Below are positions 1-13,652 of a stretch of DNA of 64,000 nt, one piece after another. The stretch is from Ascaris suum (taxonomy: Eukaryota > Nematoda > Chromadorea > Rhabditida > Ascarididae). Every line of letters starts with the position of its first letter. Position 1 is the first letter of the stretch. Position numbers and translations under genes: made by a program. Where the stretch lies: positions 6,093,620-6,157,619 of the forward strand of contig CM024190.1 of NCBI GenBank assembly GCA_013433145.1, given 5' to 3'. The notes under the pieces are model-generated. The model searched no databases. It was not told the DNA's origin and saw only the letters and a program-made list of their open reading frames with translations.

Positions 1-1987
1 TCGACACCATAGAATAGCCTCCCATAGCAACTTTAATGTGGTCGCAACAATGTCCACCCGAATGTGAGGCATGTCTAGAAAAATTTGCAAACGTTTTGTG
101 AAATCCCCTTTGTAGAAAATTTTCAAGCGTGACTGTAACAAAATGAATGCATTATTTTGCACATTTTGGTAATTGTTATGGAGAGAAGAGAGGAGGGATC
201 TATGAAATTGACTGCTGTTATGCGCGGAAAGCAAAAGCGCATATGGTGGCGACTTCTCTGGCATGCTTTCCCATTTATTTCTGCCAAATCTGTGCAAACT
301 CGGTTATCTTTTTTTTTCCTTCCTCATCTTTGCTGTTAGCAGTCTGTTTGTTTGATAGATGTGCCATTTTGCGAATGCAATAATTTTATCGAATGTTTTG
401 CGTAAGATATATCAATAGTGTTCGAACTCTTTACTGATTTAAAAACGGCAGTATTTCTCACTCTTTGCTTTTCATCCCAAACGACTGAAAATATTTTTAT
501 ATTGGAAAAAAATTTATCGAGGAGATTCTGTCTTGAGTAAATCATAAATTTTTTTTTTTAATTTTAGCGTCTAAAATTCATGGAGAAAATTTTTCAATTA
601 TAAAGCTTTCAAGGTGAATTTATTTGTTACCTTAGAGAAGTATTTGTTCTCTCACCACTCGAAGTTTTCATATCTTCATCTCGCAGTAACGTAAGGCCAC
701 AACAGTGTTCGAGATTAGCGCCGCAAGTGGCTACTAGTTTATTGCGAGAGTTTTGCCTGTTACAGGATAAATCTTCTCTGGGTAATGTGTTATGAAGGGA
801 GCACTTTTGCAATATATAAATGGAATGACCATGTTTTAGATTGTCACATACTTTTGATCTTTTCCCTGATATTTTGGTATTTTGATCTTTTCCCTCATTC
901 AATTATGACCGTTAGTTGAAGCGAATTTAATTTCTAGATGCACCTATCAGTAAATATGATTTGCAGCTGTCACTATCATTGCCATCACGGTTAATTAACA
1001 TGACTGGGGATGCACTTACCTAAGTATATTTGCATTTACCTTGTCTATTTGAACCTTAGTAAATCTTATATGACATTCCTTACAGGTGCGTTGGATTTGC
1101 GTTTTGTTATGGGTGGGATGGGGCGTGTAGCAGCATCCATCAACGAGTTGTTGAAAGTTTGCGGCGCTACAAGGATGAGTGGCAGGAAGATTCTGAGCAA
1201 AGCGCAGCGATACGTCCCAAAACAGATATGCGGGCGAACTAGCAAAGTTTAGCGCTTTTTGACTGACCCGTCCACTTGGGAATTGCGCATTGCGATACAT
1301 GCATACAAAATGCGGCGCCATGAGCTTATACGCTTTTGCATGCATCCCATCGTTAGAAGCTGTTGTGATGTTCTACATTTGAAGAAATAATTTTCGCATT
1401 AGCTTGAACTTTTATCGCTTTTATGCCCACTATGGTGTATTGCTATCGCAAATGCTTTGCTTATTGCACTCTAACACAACTTCTGCTTCTAGACGGATCA
1501 CGCATCCCATTCACTCAGTATTCAACTTGAGCTTTTCAAAGTCATCATGAAATATGACGGTGATAGGTGAGGAGCTGTTAAAATAGATTGAAACACATGC
1601 ATAACATATTGATGGGCACTCAGAAAACGGCATACGTTGTCTTATAACTTGTCACATATGAGCGCCATGCACTTTCAAAGATTACCGTCTGCAGAGCTCA
1701 CTAATTTCCCGTCATTTGCTTCAAATCTCTTGCTTGAACTGGAAGTATTGTATATTGCTGTGTGTATAACGAATACTCCCATGGAGTGGTATTCCTCTAC
1801 ATTTGCTTCCAGAAAGTGTAAAATTATTGCATGAGTAATTAAGGTGTGCCACATGGTGTCTTTGGCTGTTGTCAACCTAGTCGTTATGAATCATAAAGCG
1901 AGGCCAACAGTAGATAGCCTTAGCATGCCACAATTTTATCTAATTGCTTCATCTGTTTGTTTCCATTATTCACATGTCACCTCGTAA

Positions 1988-1999
1988 CCCCCCCCCCCC
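1988..1999. repeat. Poly-C tract, 12 bases
   Basis: This is an uninterrupted C run, one of a series of long G/C homopolymers in the window. Confidence 0.98.
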
Positions 2000-3921
2000 T
2001 CCGATAAGGGCTATTTCTATCCCTTCATGAAAACAATGGTAGGTGCTTTATAATGAAGGTCCATATTGTTCATCCAAGTCCATAGTCACGTGCTTTAGAC
2101 CTTCCTTTCCTCTTCAGTATTGTTAAGAAAGCAGAGAACTGATCTACAAATATCCAGCATTCGCTATATCAGTGAAATTCCGGCAGGCAATAAAATGCTA
2201 ATGTGCACTACTCAAGTTTTCTTGATAGAATCCAACATTGCATGCTGCTAGCCTATCTTCACTTTCTATGCTTACGATCATTTCGGTGGTGGCACTTTTA
2301 TTTACAAGTTTTAAATTTGCGCTGTAAAGCGTTTTTTGAATATTTGGAATTGCGAGAAAGAAAATTTTTTTTTATTTTTTCTTTTCGTTGATGTACGAAG
2401 TTCACCGATTTTTTTTTTGATAAGTGAAAGAAATAAAACTATTTTCTTGTTGCTAATCTGCCATCGTTTCGATGAGTTTTCGTTGCGTTTTCTAACGTGA
2501 ATATTAGCTTAGCAGAATGCAAAACTGAGAAATATTTGATGCGATTTGCGTTCTCTATAAGATGCTGTAAAAGGGCATTACATATTGAGAATGTTATGAA
2601 CAACTTTCGATGTATTTATGCATTATTTTGCATGCTGCTTGTGAAACGCATTCATTTAAAATTTGCTTGCTTAAGAAATACGCATTTTATCTGCAAAACT
2701 TTCTATATGCGAGGGTGTTTTTTATAATCACTTCGAGATCTATATATTTACCGAAATCCATCCCAAGGGAATGCTTCTAAGAAATTAGGTTGTATGAAGC
2801 TTTGCAGAAAGCAGAAAATTTTTCCCGTTATCCTCACTACACATCAGATTTTCTTTCTTCGTTAAGGTTGTTTTGAGTTGTCACATGATAGATGGATAGC
2901 GATTGATGATGAAGTGTTCCCTGCAGCCGAGTTTTATGTTGTTACCTGAGTATTCCGTTCAAGAAAGTGCTCATGTCTGCATAATCACTAAGATGTGTCC
3001 AGCATGAACATCAATAAAGGATGTCTTTATTTAATGTGAATAAGCCATTATTTCTCTCAAAAGTGTGCAAAACTAATATTGCTGGAACGATTGAGTTTTA
3101 TTGCTTAACAAAATTCCACAAACTGTTTCCTCGGCGATCGTCAGGTCCATAGAGTTCATCTAGTTAGTAAAAGTTTTCGCATTGAAGTTCTTGATTTCTG
3201 TGAAAGTAGTTGGAACTCATCTCTTCTAGGCTAATCTCAAAGCAACAATTTTAGTATTTTATTGAACTTATTTTACATTTTATTTAGCCGAAGTAGAGGA
3301 AGTTTTTCTTCCTGTGAAGTTGAAAAAGTTTAGGAAACACTTGCTAAAATCGGCAAAATTTTCGCCATCAAATGAGACCAAAAAAGATGAATTTCTAGCC
3401 CCAGGAGTCTATCTTTTTTAGTCACCAGGCTGCATCGAGAATCAAATCGATTTGCTTTATCGGTTATTATCTTGCCTATTGCTTACTTGGTTTAATTTTT
3501 CGTTTTTCAAGAAGGCTTGCAAGACTCAACAATATGGCTTAAAAACAGCCATGATTTTTTTGAGGACATTTAATGCTTGCAGAGGAGCGCATTGTTCGCT
3601 GATATGGGCAGATGGCTAATAAACAACCTTGGCTTTAGTCCAGTTGTTTTCTCTTCGGCTGTTTTTTTTTTTCATGCAGCACACTCGTCGCGTGCGCACC
3701 AACATTGTATCTTGGGCTAGGCGGAGCGTTCCTAATGAGCTACACGAAAAGCGGCTGCCGATGCAGGTTGTGATATGTACTAATTGCTTGTTTTCCAATT
3801 AGAGATTCCTCATTTCCTTGCCTTTTCGTTTAGAGATTGTTTTTCCATTTCGGCGCAAAGCATGCTTTTTGCGCAATCCAACTACCGTCAGAGCAACTTC
3901 ACTTATGTCCAGTTGTATACA

Positions 3922-3923
<2 letters not shown>

Positions 3924-3978
<55 letters not shown>
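3924..3978. repeat. (TA)n microsatellite, about 27 units
   Basis: This is an uninterrupted alternating TA run. The Tyr-Ile repeats in overlapping open frames come from this repeat and are not protein. Confidence 0.98.
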
Positions 3979-3981
<3 letters not shown>

Positions 3982-6066
3982 GATATCCAATATTTTTTTG
4001 CCACCTTGTCTTGCATTCAAATACAGAAATTTTTAGGTTTGCAACTGACAGGCAGTCTGTCAGCGGTTGTGAGAGTTGTGGATGCAGTTCTGTGCCTTCC
4101 ACACGCAACTCATCCAGTTGTTTTTCAGTCGACGTTCAGAGCACAGTTGTTCGTGACAGCGTCGCGGCTGGAAAGTTATAGGGAATGAGGTGTTACTGAT
4201 CTCGCTAGCTAAACAAATGTTCCTGTAATGCAATTCCGCAAGGTCATGTTTGAAATTTCTGAAGTTCTTAATTATAGTTGAGACCATCCATCTTCTTTCC
4301 GCCAAGGTCGGGCACCACCTCATGCTATTAAGATCAGCCGTTGCCTTTAGCAGCATGCATTTCAACTTTTTTTGCATCTGCATTTCCCGCTTCATCTTGC
4401 AAGCGATTGGACAATGTGAGCACTTTACGACTTACTTACGGCTAAATTACGTCTTCTGTCCGAGAAGCGAAATGCCTGCCTCTTTCAGCACACAGGTGCT
4501 CCACATCACTCAGCTAAAATGAAATTGCCTCTCATTTGTACGCATATAAATGTTTGATTCCTTTGAAAATTATGCACGAAGCCAGGAGTGGCGGAATCCT
4601 TGCGAAGAGCTTAGTTTTACTGATGCCGAATTTAGATGATCTAATGAAACGATCCAAAAGAATGGAAACAATCACTGTTTTTTTTTTTGGAAGTGATATA
4701 TAGATCGAGAGCAGATCTTTGAAAAGAATTTTTTAAATAGTTTTTTAAAACGCATCCCACTCTTCCATTTGCTTATGGCTGTTTTTCACTCTTCCAGATC
4801 TCTTGACATATCTAGGCTCTTGACTTGTCCTGCTAACTGCTTATTGATCAATTTGATAAGCAAGTTTTTCGGTCAAAGTTATTTGTTCTCATAATGGATG
4901 ACTGTTGTAATCGATGCAATCATGCTTTCACGCATTATTATGCGTAATATTGGGTTGTTCATCGTCGCATAAGAAGTGAATAAAAATTACGAAAAGAAAA
5001 AAAAGCGAAGCACTTTTTTGTGCCACATACACGAAAAAAAAAGCACGCTAAGCTTTGTTGTTTCCGATGATAGTTAACTGAAAAAGTTTTGATATGGATA
5101 TCCACAATATTATTACGCAGATGTAGAGGGGGCTGAGATAAAAACATTGGAGAGCATGAAAGTCACATGAACCACTGATAAAGAACCAGAAATATGAATA
5201 AAGAGCGAAGAATAACGAATATGAAAAATTGAAGGCGTGTTTTAGCATGTTACTCGTGCCCCGTAAACTCGCCATTTAAGTTAGGGGAAGTGAAGAGATG
5301 CAGAGGTAGGAAGAGGAATGTAGAAGAACTTATAGTAGGTACTTCCGGCTCAGAACATATGGCAACCAACCGGAACGAACTGCTTGCATAGTGACGTCGT
5401 TTGAACCGCTTCCTAGTATGTTGCATGGAAACACCCACCACATCAAATGGAGAGTAAGGTGATATTCGAATGAATAAATGACCAGCTGTTGTGGGGTGTC
5501 TTATAGCAAATTTAATTTGCTTCCGCATGTATTGTGTTGGTGTTTGTGTGTATGCATATGTGTGGCGTCGTTTTCAGCTTTTAGTGCTTTGTGGTTTTTG
5601 CAGCAACGAAAAAGGCGCGTCTTGAATGGCGAACCACTGCGTGCACACAGCTGCTCCGCCACTGCCGCTCTGGATAAAGATCGTTGAGCAGTCGTTAGCA
5701 GGCTAGCTATTTGCTACTCGTTGATGGTTGCTGCTGCCCTCAGGGCTAAGCTGTAGTAGCAGACCTCTGCTTGTGCCTTCGAAGAGGGTGGCATCCCAAT
5801 GCTTCCCCACGCACTGGTGATGCCTACATCTAAGCGCATTGGCGTTCAGTTATACGGCTGGCTTTGCACGCTGTAACAGCTGATCAGTTCACTTCAGTGC
5901 TTTGTCTTCGCTGCACTTTTACATCCATTCGAGCATTACTGCCGCCTACCTTACCGAACATTAGTAACGATGAGTGTATCAGTTGAAAGGGTGCCATTAT
6001 AAGTGCAACTTGGATATACCGCGCATTTCACCTCTTTGATTGTGATGGAGATATCCATTGATGCTA

Positions 6067-6200
6067 TTTCAGAAGCGCATCCTGAACACATAATTACTAT
6101 TTCATAAGCGCTTCGTGAATGCGCAACTATTGTTTCAAATGCGCTTCCTATACGAACCTGCTGACTGTTTGAGAAATGCGTCATGAATGCGCAGTTGTTT
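6067..6200. repeat. 33-bp degenerate minisatellite, four copies
   Basis: Copies begin with TTTC or TTTG at 6067, 6100, 6133 and 6168, giving steps of 33, 33 and 35 bases. Each has an AAGCGC/ATGCG core followed by TTC.TGAATGCGCA-like sequence. The period of 33 keeps a - strand frame (5951-6184) open with an 11-residue repeat; I do not regard this as a gene. Confidence 0.75.
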
Positions 6201-7335
6201 TGGAAACATCGTAAATGTTGCTTATTTATAAGAATTGAGCCGTTTGCTTTATTGATGCCTAAATGGCTCGTCTAATATTGAATTCATCTCGATCACACCA
6301 GCAACACTTTCAATGGTTATCGTAAGTGAAAACGTTTTTCAAACGAGCGTTACGTATCGCCCATGTGCCGTAGACTGTTGTTGAAAATGAGCTGTGCACC
6401 ATCGAAGAGGCTGATAACGATATCGTAGTTTGTAGTGGGCATTGAGTTCTACCACTCTCTAGGAAAGCGCATCTGAGCTCATCATTCCCGAATTCGTTGA
6501 AGCCTAGACCGGAAAGTGGAGTGTAGCGTCACTTTTATTGTTTGCTAAATATTGCTGCCTAGCGAAATAAACGAGATCAAACTTTTGCATCTGCGCGCAT
6601 ATCTATTTCCTTAGGATGTTTCTTATACAGTCGTACGAGCAGATAACGCCATGTAGTTTGGAGCTGCAGGTGCCAGAGTTCGAAATTCAGCTTGGTCGGC
6701 GACTTTTGCGGCATTTTTAACAATTAAACAAAAAACTATCATAATGGAATTAAAGCGATTTATTGTAACCAAGACAAAACCAGCCGACAAGTGACTTGCA
6801 ACGGTGAAGATTAACAATGAACGAACGGAAACTATTTTTTTCGCGATAGACAGACTACATAAACAAAAGTTTGGTACAGCTGTTTGTTTTTTCTTTTCAT
6901 AGCCAAACGAAGTCGTTGTACGAGATTATAACAAATATAGGAGATACAGACATATGGATAAGAAAGTAACGGAACCAAGAAATTCTCTCAGATACCTTAG
7001 ATTACGCCCGAACGTCCTTTTGCAATTTGAGATCGTTTGCACCATCTTATTCAAGAATATGGAAGATTGCATCACCAATTTTATCTTCACGATTCAAAGA
7101 GGGGTGTTTAGGTGCTGCATCAATTACGATACGAGCATGCTCAATAAGCACATGAATACCCATTTCCTGCTTTATAAAACCAACCAGATTATCATCAGCG
7201 CAAATAAGGGGATGGACTAATGATGGTGATGTCTTTTCTTGCCAGCCTTCGTCGCTTGCTCGTCCCACTGGCAATAAGTAGTTCTAATACGATCACAACA
7301 GTGTGACCTTAACTTTTAGAGAGTACTAGAAGAAT

Positions 7336-7404
7336 ACAGGTGACGGCGTCAGAACTCGAACTCTGCTCGTTGGCGATTGAATCTCGGGCTCACCGGTGCG
7401 CCAT
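7336..7404 (-). repeat. tRNA-like / SINE-like sequence with box A and box B
   Basis: On the - strand, TGGCGCACCGG (7403-7393) fits a pol III A box and AGTTCGAGTTC (7362-7352) fits a B box. They are about 30 bases apart, as in tRNAs. The acceptor and anticodon stems do not pair properly, so this is not a normal tRNA. It is more likely a decayed tRNA or a tRNA-derived short interspersed element. Confidence 0.45.
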
Positions 7405-10400
7405 AACTGTGCAAAAACCGCTGGGTAGACAGACGGTAGCTATAAATAGATAGTCGTCTTTAAATTCGACCTCGTTTATCTCTTTGGGTTGCGGTTTACA
7501 CCTTGGTTGTGGTTTACAGTTCTGTTCATCGCCATATCGGCCAACTTGTATGCTATTATGACTTGTCACATTCTATTCATTGGAAATTTCTTCGTTGCTT
7601 TGAACACTCTTAGTGGTCATGAAATCTATGGACTCTCATTATTCATCAGGCAATAGTTACATGGAATTTATCATCGAAATTTGTTTTTATTCTATTTCTA
7701 GTCCGTATAATGGGCTCTCCTAATTAAATAAAAAAAAAGCAGAAGCAATCTTATTATATTAGATAATATTCGCAGGTTTCTAAAGTTCTGAAAGTACTAA
7801 CGTATATGAAAACATCTCGTTTTTTTGTGAGTTCTATAACAGAAAAGATTGTTAAGGAGGAGGATTGTATTCTGATGGGAATTTTTTCTTCTCCCAAAAG
7901 TTCTCTGAGGAGGGATATTCAAAAAGAATTGAAGCCAAAAAATGCTTTTAGTTTTTGCTATCATTTGCTGTCTTCTTTGCTTTCACGTAACGCTTTAATG
8001 AATGCGAATCACGCATGCCCGAGCTATTTATCTAATTTTCTGGCAAAATTGAAGACTGCTGCTCAAGCTAAAATATTTGTAATCTTGGAAGGCGAGATTT
8101 ACCCGCTGAAAATTTACATTTACACTCAATTTCGAGAGTTAGCATTCTCTTAGTGTACTCAACTAGATTTTGCATTTTACAATTTGCTTCTTAATGCTTA
8201 CTACTGTGGAATAGCTTTCAGTTCATCTGATATCTCGCGTAATATGAGTCTTGATTTCGCATCAGTCCTATCTGTTTGCACCTTTATTGATTCTCAGATA
8301 TTGAATGAACTTTTGAATTGTTTTTTTTTTTGAGTCTTTACTATAGTTTAACGATGGGGGAAGTGGACGGTGGAACAATGCATAATATAGATTGCACATT
8401 TATCCGAATGCAGATGTAGCAATCGCTTATTTATCCCGCTTTGAATAGGTTCACATTTTAAACGTTATAGCTCTCTTCAATAAATTAGCTAATTAAGTTT
8501 TGCGTTATGTGCGTTTGTTGGCTGAATGGTTAATCTGTTGTGGATCGTATAATCAAGAATGCTGAGATATGTAAATAGCCGATGTGATTGTGAAGGAATT
8601 CCGCTGAGGCATTTCATCTTCTTAGTCGATGCTTTGCAGCTGTGTGCATTTCGCCGCTCATCGCTAATTAGTACGCTTAGTTGAATCACAATCGCAGCTT
8701 TTTGATGCTCATCCACTCGAGATAAGCCAACATCCGCTGATTTCGATGTTCGGCACTAATCACACTAACCCATTGAAAATAGTATATATCGACCACATAT
8801 CTCACACATAACTTGATTTTATGCTTGCCATTAATCTTTGACATCATTTACAGGCTGTATTGGACTCACCGGCACAATGCTGGCTTCATAATCTGCGCGC
8901 CTTTTCTTCTAGCTGCAACCCCACAGAGAAATTACGAACTTCATTTGCTCGCTCTTTGTGCCCAATGTTTCCGGCTCGATCGGTTGCGCTACGGGACATT
9001 TCCGCCGATGTAGCAGTGCCTAGGCGCGTACGCCGTCGACACGCTGATTGTAAACGTGGCCAGTGTTACTTGAATGAGGCCTCTGTTAAGTGCATGCGCG
9101 TTTCCGTCGTGGTAGAAAACCCTGTTAGCTCAAATGATGCAGCGCTTTGTTTCAAGATAAATAAGCAGTCAGCCATTTTGCAGAATTAAACCAGTTACAT
9201 AAATGTATTAATTACTTTCATACACTTTGGGTCTATGTCTTCCGACCTTCAGTTTCGAAAATCCTTTCTGTGCATGCTTTATTTTGTATTTCTGTAGACA
9301 TCTGCTTGTTTATCTGGTCTTTTCAGCTCACATATTTGTGAAGGTGTGATTTCCGCCAACCTTTTGGCTAGGTGTGTTAAGGAATAATTACGCTAACCAA
9401 AAACTTTTTTCGCTTATAATTTTAAAGGCGCAGATATTTGTGCGAAATTCTGCTCGAAATCGGGATATCTCTAGGTGAACGAGCTTGCTTTTAGTAATGT
9501 CAGCCTTGTGATTCTCGGCTTGATGAGTTTAAACTATGAAATATGCGCTAATTTACGGTTGTGCAATAAATTAAGCATCAACGTCTTGTTTGAGTTATAA
9601 TTAGATGGCAAAGACGTGCTTTGGTGTTTGTGATATAGGTTGAGGCGTTCTTTTAGGAGAGACGGGAGGATGGCTGCATACTCGTTCATGGCTATTTTCT
9701 TCTTTTTTTTATTTCGTATATGCAGTACTAGTCATTGGCGTGGGTTGATGTTTCGTTGAACGCACATTACAGCACAACTTGCACTGTTAGGCCGTTCTCA
9801 ATTTAGAGTCATCTACCAAATGAATGTAGTAGTGTGTCTGCTGGTGAATATGCGTCGGTTATACTTTTATATGGGGAGATGTATTAGCCATAACAGCGAG
9901 CAGATTGAAGCAGAACAAAGAGAAATTGCATGAGCAGTGCCTAGGCGCTTGAAAATGTATCCATCAAAGCTCACAAATGTTTCGCTGATTTGCTGTCAGG
10001 AAGCTTCATTTATGGATCTGAGAGCTGACGGTAATGTGCCTGAAGGGCACGGTGAGGAGAGAGAGGGGGATATGGTAAACCAGGGAGCACTTGCAAACTT
10101 TAGCAAATCATCATCTGAAAGTCATATAAACTTCAGTTTACCCCCCTCCCTTCCAAGAAATCTTATAGATGCCGCTGTTGAGGCGAATAAATATCTTTTT
10201 CAGTAAGAAATATCGTTCAAATCACAAAATATTTGCTCTTAGGCAGTCAAATATTCTGCTTAAAAAATAGTTATGATTTCATTTGGAGTGTGCACAAATG
10301 GAGATGACATATATTTGGCTCTATGAATCCTAACAGTAAAGAAATTGAAGGTTTTAAACAGAGAATTTACGAAGTTTTGCTGAAGCACTTCTTTTATTCA

Positions 10401-11189
10401 AATCGATCTGCAGCGCTCGTCAAGTGTTTTTTTTTTTTTGATAGAATTTGCCCTCTCCCACTCGTTTGTCAAGTTCAGTAAAGCAAATGCTTTCATGCAC
10501 TAATTGTCGCATTTTCTAAGTGACCAACTTCTTTGAGATTTTTTTTTCAACGATTGCCTCATTCCATTTTTGTCGTTATCGTTCTCGCAATAAAAAGAAA
10601 TAAGTTTCATCAAGCGATCCGATCTGCTTGCATCTTCCTTAATTCGGCTTCACTTCTTCACATATTTTCGCAGTTCATCTATTGGTTTTGAAATTTTTGC
10701 TGAAAAATATTCGTTCATTTCGTAGTGTTTATGAAAGCAGATGAATGGAAGTGCTGAGCAGAGGCGAGAAAGAACGAATCCCATGTTGTGATAATCGATA
10801 CAATGCAACTGCAGTTAGAATCGTGTGTTGAATTGTTCACTGATGTGAACGAACATATGAGTGTAATTAAGAGGCAGCCATGCCATGATCTTGCAACATG
10901 TAGTAAGCCCTTCCAAAACTGCATTCAACGATATCAGCCAGTTCTCTAAACGATTCGTTGATCACTCAGCGGATAAGCTCATTTTTCTGCATTGTTTTCG
11001 ACGATCATTCGTACGTTTAATTTTAAAATTGCATGCAAAGAATATAGCGTCTTCACATTCCCACGCATCTGGAAGTCATTAGTATAAGCTCATATTATTC
11101 ATATGCAGCAATTTGATCTGACTTGAACCCTTCGGAACGTATATTTTCCTTAACAGAATGCGCACATCATTCGTTCTCTCCGCTTCTCT

Positions 11190-11215
11190 CCCCCCCCCCC
11201 CCCCCCCACCCCCCC
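11190..11215. repeat. Poly-C tract, 18 + 7 bases
   Basis: Eighteen C, one A, then seven C. The complementary strand has four or more G blocks and could form a quadruplex. Confidence 0.98.
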
Positions 11216-13636
11216 TTCCACCATGTCGATCGCCTCAACCACTCACCGAACTTAGTCTGTGGCGATACGCAATGTTCGCTTTTTGAATGACGGCATCAAA
11301 AAAAAACTGCATTATATAAAGAAGCTTAATTTTTTTGCTGATGAGTAGTTGAGTGTATTCTGGCTTCTTTCAATCGATTCCTCTTCTTTCTTTCGAGAAT
11401 GAGTGGAGGAAATAGAATGATGACCATTCTTGCCCGAAGGGTTTTGGCTAAGAAGATGGCCGAATAGAGGAAAAAAAAATGATATTTGGGAGCATTCAGA
11501 GTTCTGCGTTGGTGAAAAGTTGCCAAAGAGCATTCTAGGCTATAAAATGATGGCATTATTGAATTGAATAAAACTGCATGACCATGCCGATACGAAGCCC
11601 GATAGCAAAAAGAATCAGAGGAAGGCGTGCCAGAGAGACGAATATGGTTTTTTTTTTTGAAGTTTCGATCCATCGCTGGAATCCATCTCCTGTACAAATA
11701 TTTGAAAAATATCAAAGTGGTACTTATTATGTATCCTCCTACGCAACCAACTAGAAAAACAACTTTTTTAAGGCCATATCTAGTCGATTGCGAAACAGTT
11801 TTGCATATAGGGCCTACACAATCCTAGAAGCGAGTTTACGGTACCGTGGTTTAGTGTTGATCCATACCATATTTCGTCACAGTTGAACCCGCTAGTCATT
11901 AAAGTTATAGCAGAAACAGATGAACACGGAGCATGATGTTGGAAGAGTGCGATTTTGTAAAAATTCACCGGAAGTATGCGAGAAGCACAATCAGCTGCAG
12001 AAACGATAGCGAATATTTCTTAAGAAACAAGAAGCGCCAGACAAGAATTTTAACGATGGAAGCATTTAGCAGTGATTGGTGCTAACCATCTGTTCAGACT
12101 TGTAATATCGCCACCAAACGCCGTGAGGGCTGGTTTTGAGATTTGCTGGTTCCAATTATCCTATGTTTTGCAGAGTCGAAGGTTCACTTTCTTATGTGAG
12201 ATGAGGTGTTGGAGGCAGTATTCTAGAGTATTTGAAGTAAATGAAGAAGTTTTTGAGGTTAGGCTTTGTGACTTTTTGGGGCGACTTTTTCAAATGCAAT
12301 TCCACACTACTCCAATCTTCTTTGTCTAGTATGTGGGTGAAGGTTGAGCCTAAAATTTTCGTTTCTTCAAAAATGTCTTCTGTCGAATCGAAAACTCTCG
12401 AAACAACCCTTACGAAGTTCACTTGCGATCTAAGAGCTTTATAGGTAAATGCGTTTAAGGCTTAAATGAGACCAAAAGATGGATAATAGTCAAAATTTCA
12501 GGCACTTCGAACTAGGAGCACAAAACTTTCTGTTTTTTGAGTTGTGCACATCTGGAAATTCGCATGAAATTCGGCAACGATCCGAGTACCTTTAAAAGTT
12601 TTCATCGTAATTTAAGTTTGCTCTGAGAATACTACAATTCAGCGGCCACTCATTATTGCTTTTTTTGTAATTGAGCAGTGGCTCACTGATGAGCACAAAT
12701 TATCTCCGTTGCAAGAACTTTTGTCATGAAATTCTCTATTTTTAGATTGGCTGTTTGTTTATTTGACACTGTTTTTGCTGAAAAAAAAAAAAAGCCAAAC
12801 ACATGTGTTTTCTATCGGCATTGGAAAAAGACACAATTCACGTTGCTTCTCAACTTTTTTCAGTGATTTTTTTCCACATCCGTCTAGTGATGAATATCAA
12901 AACATGAAATATTAAATGAACTTTTTATTCGTTCTCGAAAGTGTCTTTTATATATTTTGCATATATTAACGCTATTTGTGAGCTTTATTGTTTTCATCGA
13001 CTCCATGACTAGAGCTTCCCATCGAGCTGGGCCGAAGAGGATTCCTTTCTGATGGGGGAAAAAAACGACATAATAGAACGAGCAGTGGGCAGTTGTCTAT
13101 TGATGACGTTATACAGGAGCAGAACACTGGCAAAGAGAAACGAATTGGATATGTGCAGTTTTGAGGAAGTGAAGCCCGGAGATGTAGCGTTGAATTCAGG
13201 TAAAAAGGGACTCACAGAATGTTGAGCCTAAAATGTAGGGAGCAAATTCCTCCTGCATTGCGTGAAAGACGTTGGTTGTAGCTTTTTTTATTTTTTACTA
13301 TTTTTAATATCCCAAGTAAATACGCGTTATTGCAACACTTTGCAAATTGAGCATGCAATGTATTTACTTAATTTGCAGAATGATCTCTTTAGGCGTTAGA
13401 TTTGTTAAGTTATGCGCGGTTTAATAATTTACTATCGTTAGGCTGTCCTCAATAATCGACTTCCGCCCCATCTGCTTATGCGCACTGGGTAGACTCAAAT
13501 TTGTGAAATAAAGAGTTGAAGTATTCAGCGGAGTCATTGCAAAAGGACATAGTTAAATGCTTCTTCCTGCAGCTGTTGCTGCTTCTTTTTGAAATATTTT
13601 CGCTGCAAAATTGATCTCGTAGAAAGAAGCAACGCT

Positions 13637-13652
13637 CTCTCTCTCTCTCTCA
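13637..13652. repeat. Short (CT)n run
   Basis: About eight CT units lie within T-rich sequence. Confidence 0.9.

Noticed and set aside
1010..1252. 80-codon + strand frame in a patch of lower AT content
   Set aside because: The complementary strand is equally open (1016-1345) and neither product is recognisable, so there is no basis to choose a gene.
3784..4188. Overlapping frames of up to 134 codons on both strands with Tyr-Ile repeats
   Set aside because: They are created by the (TA)n microsatellite.
8860..9189. 109-codon + strand frame, Arg/Cys-rich, in a less AT-rich patch
   Set aside because: The CxxC-like spacing does not fit a LIM domain or any zinc finger I know, and there is no supported splice junction.
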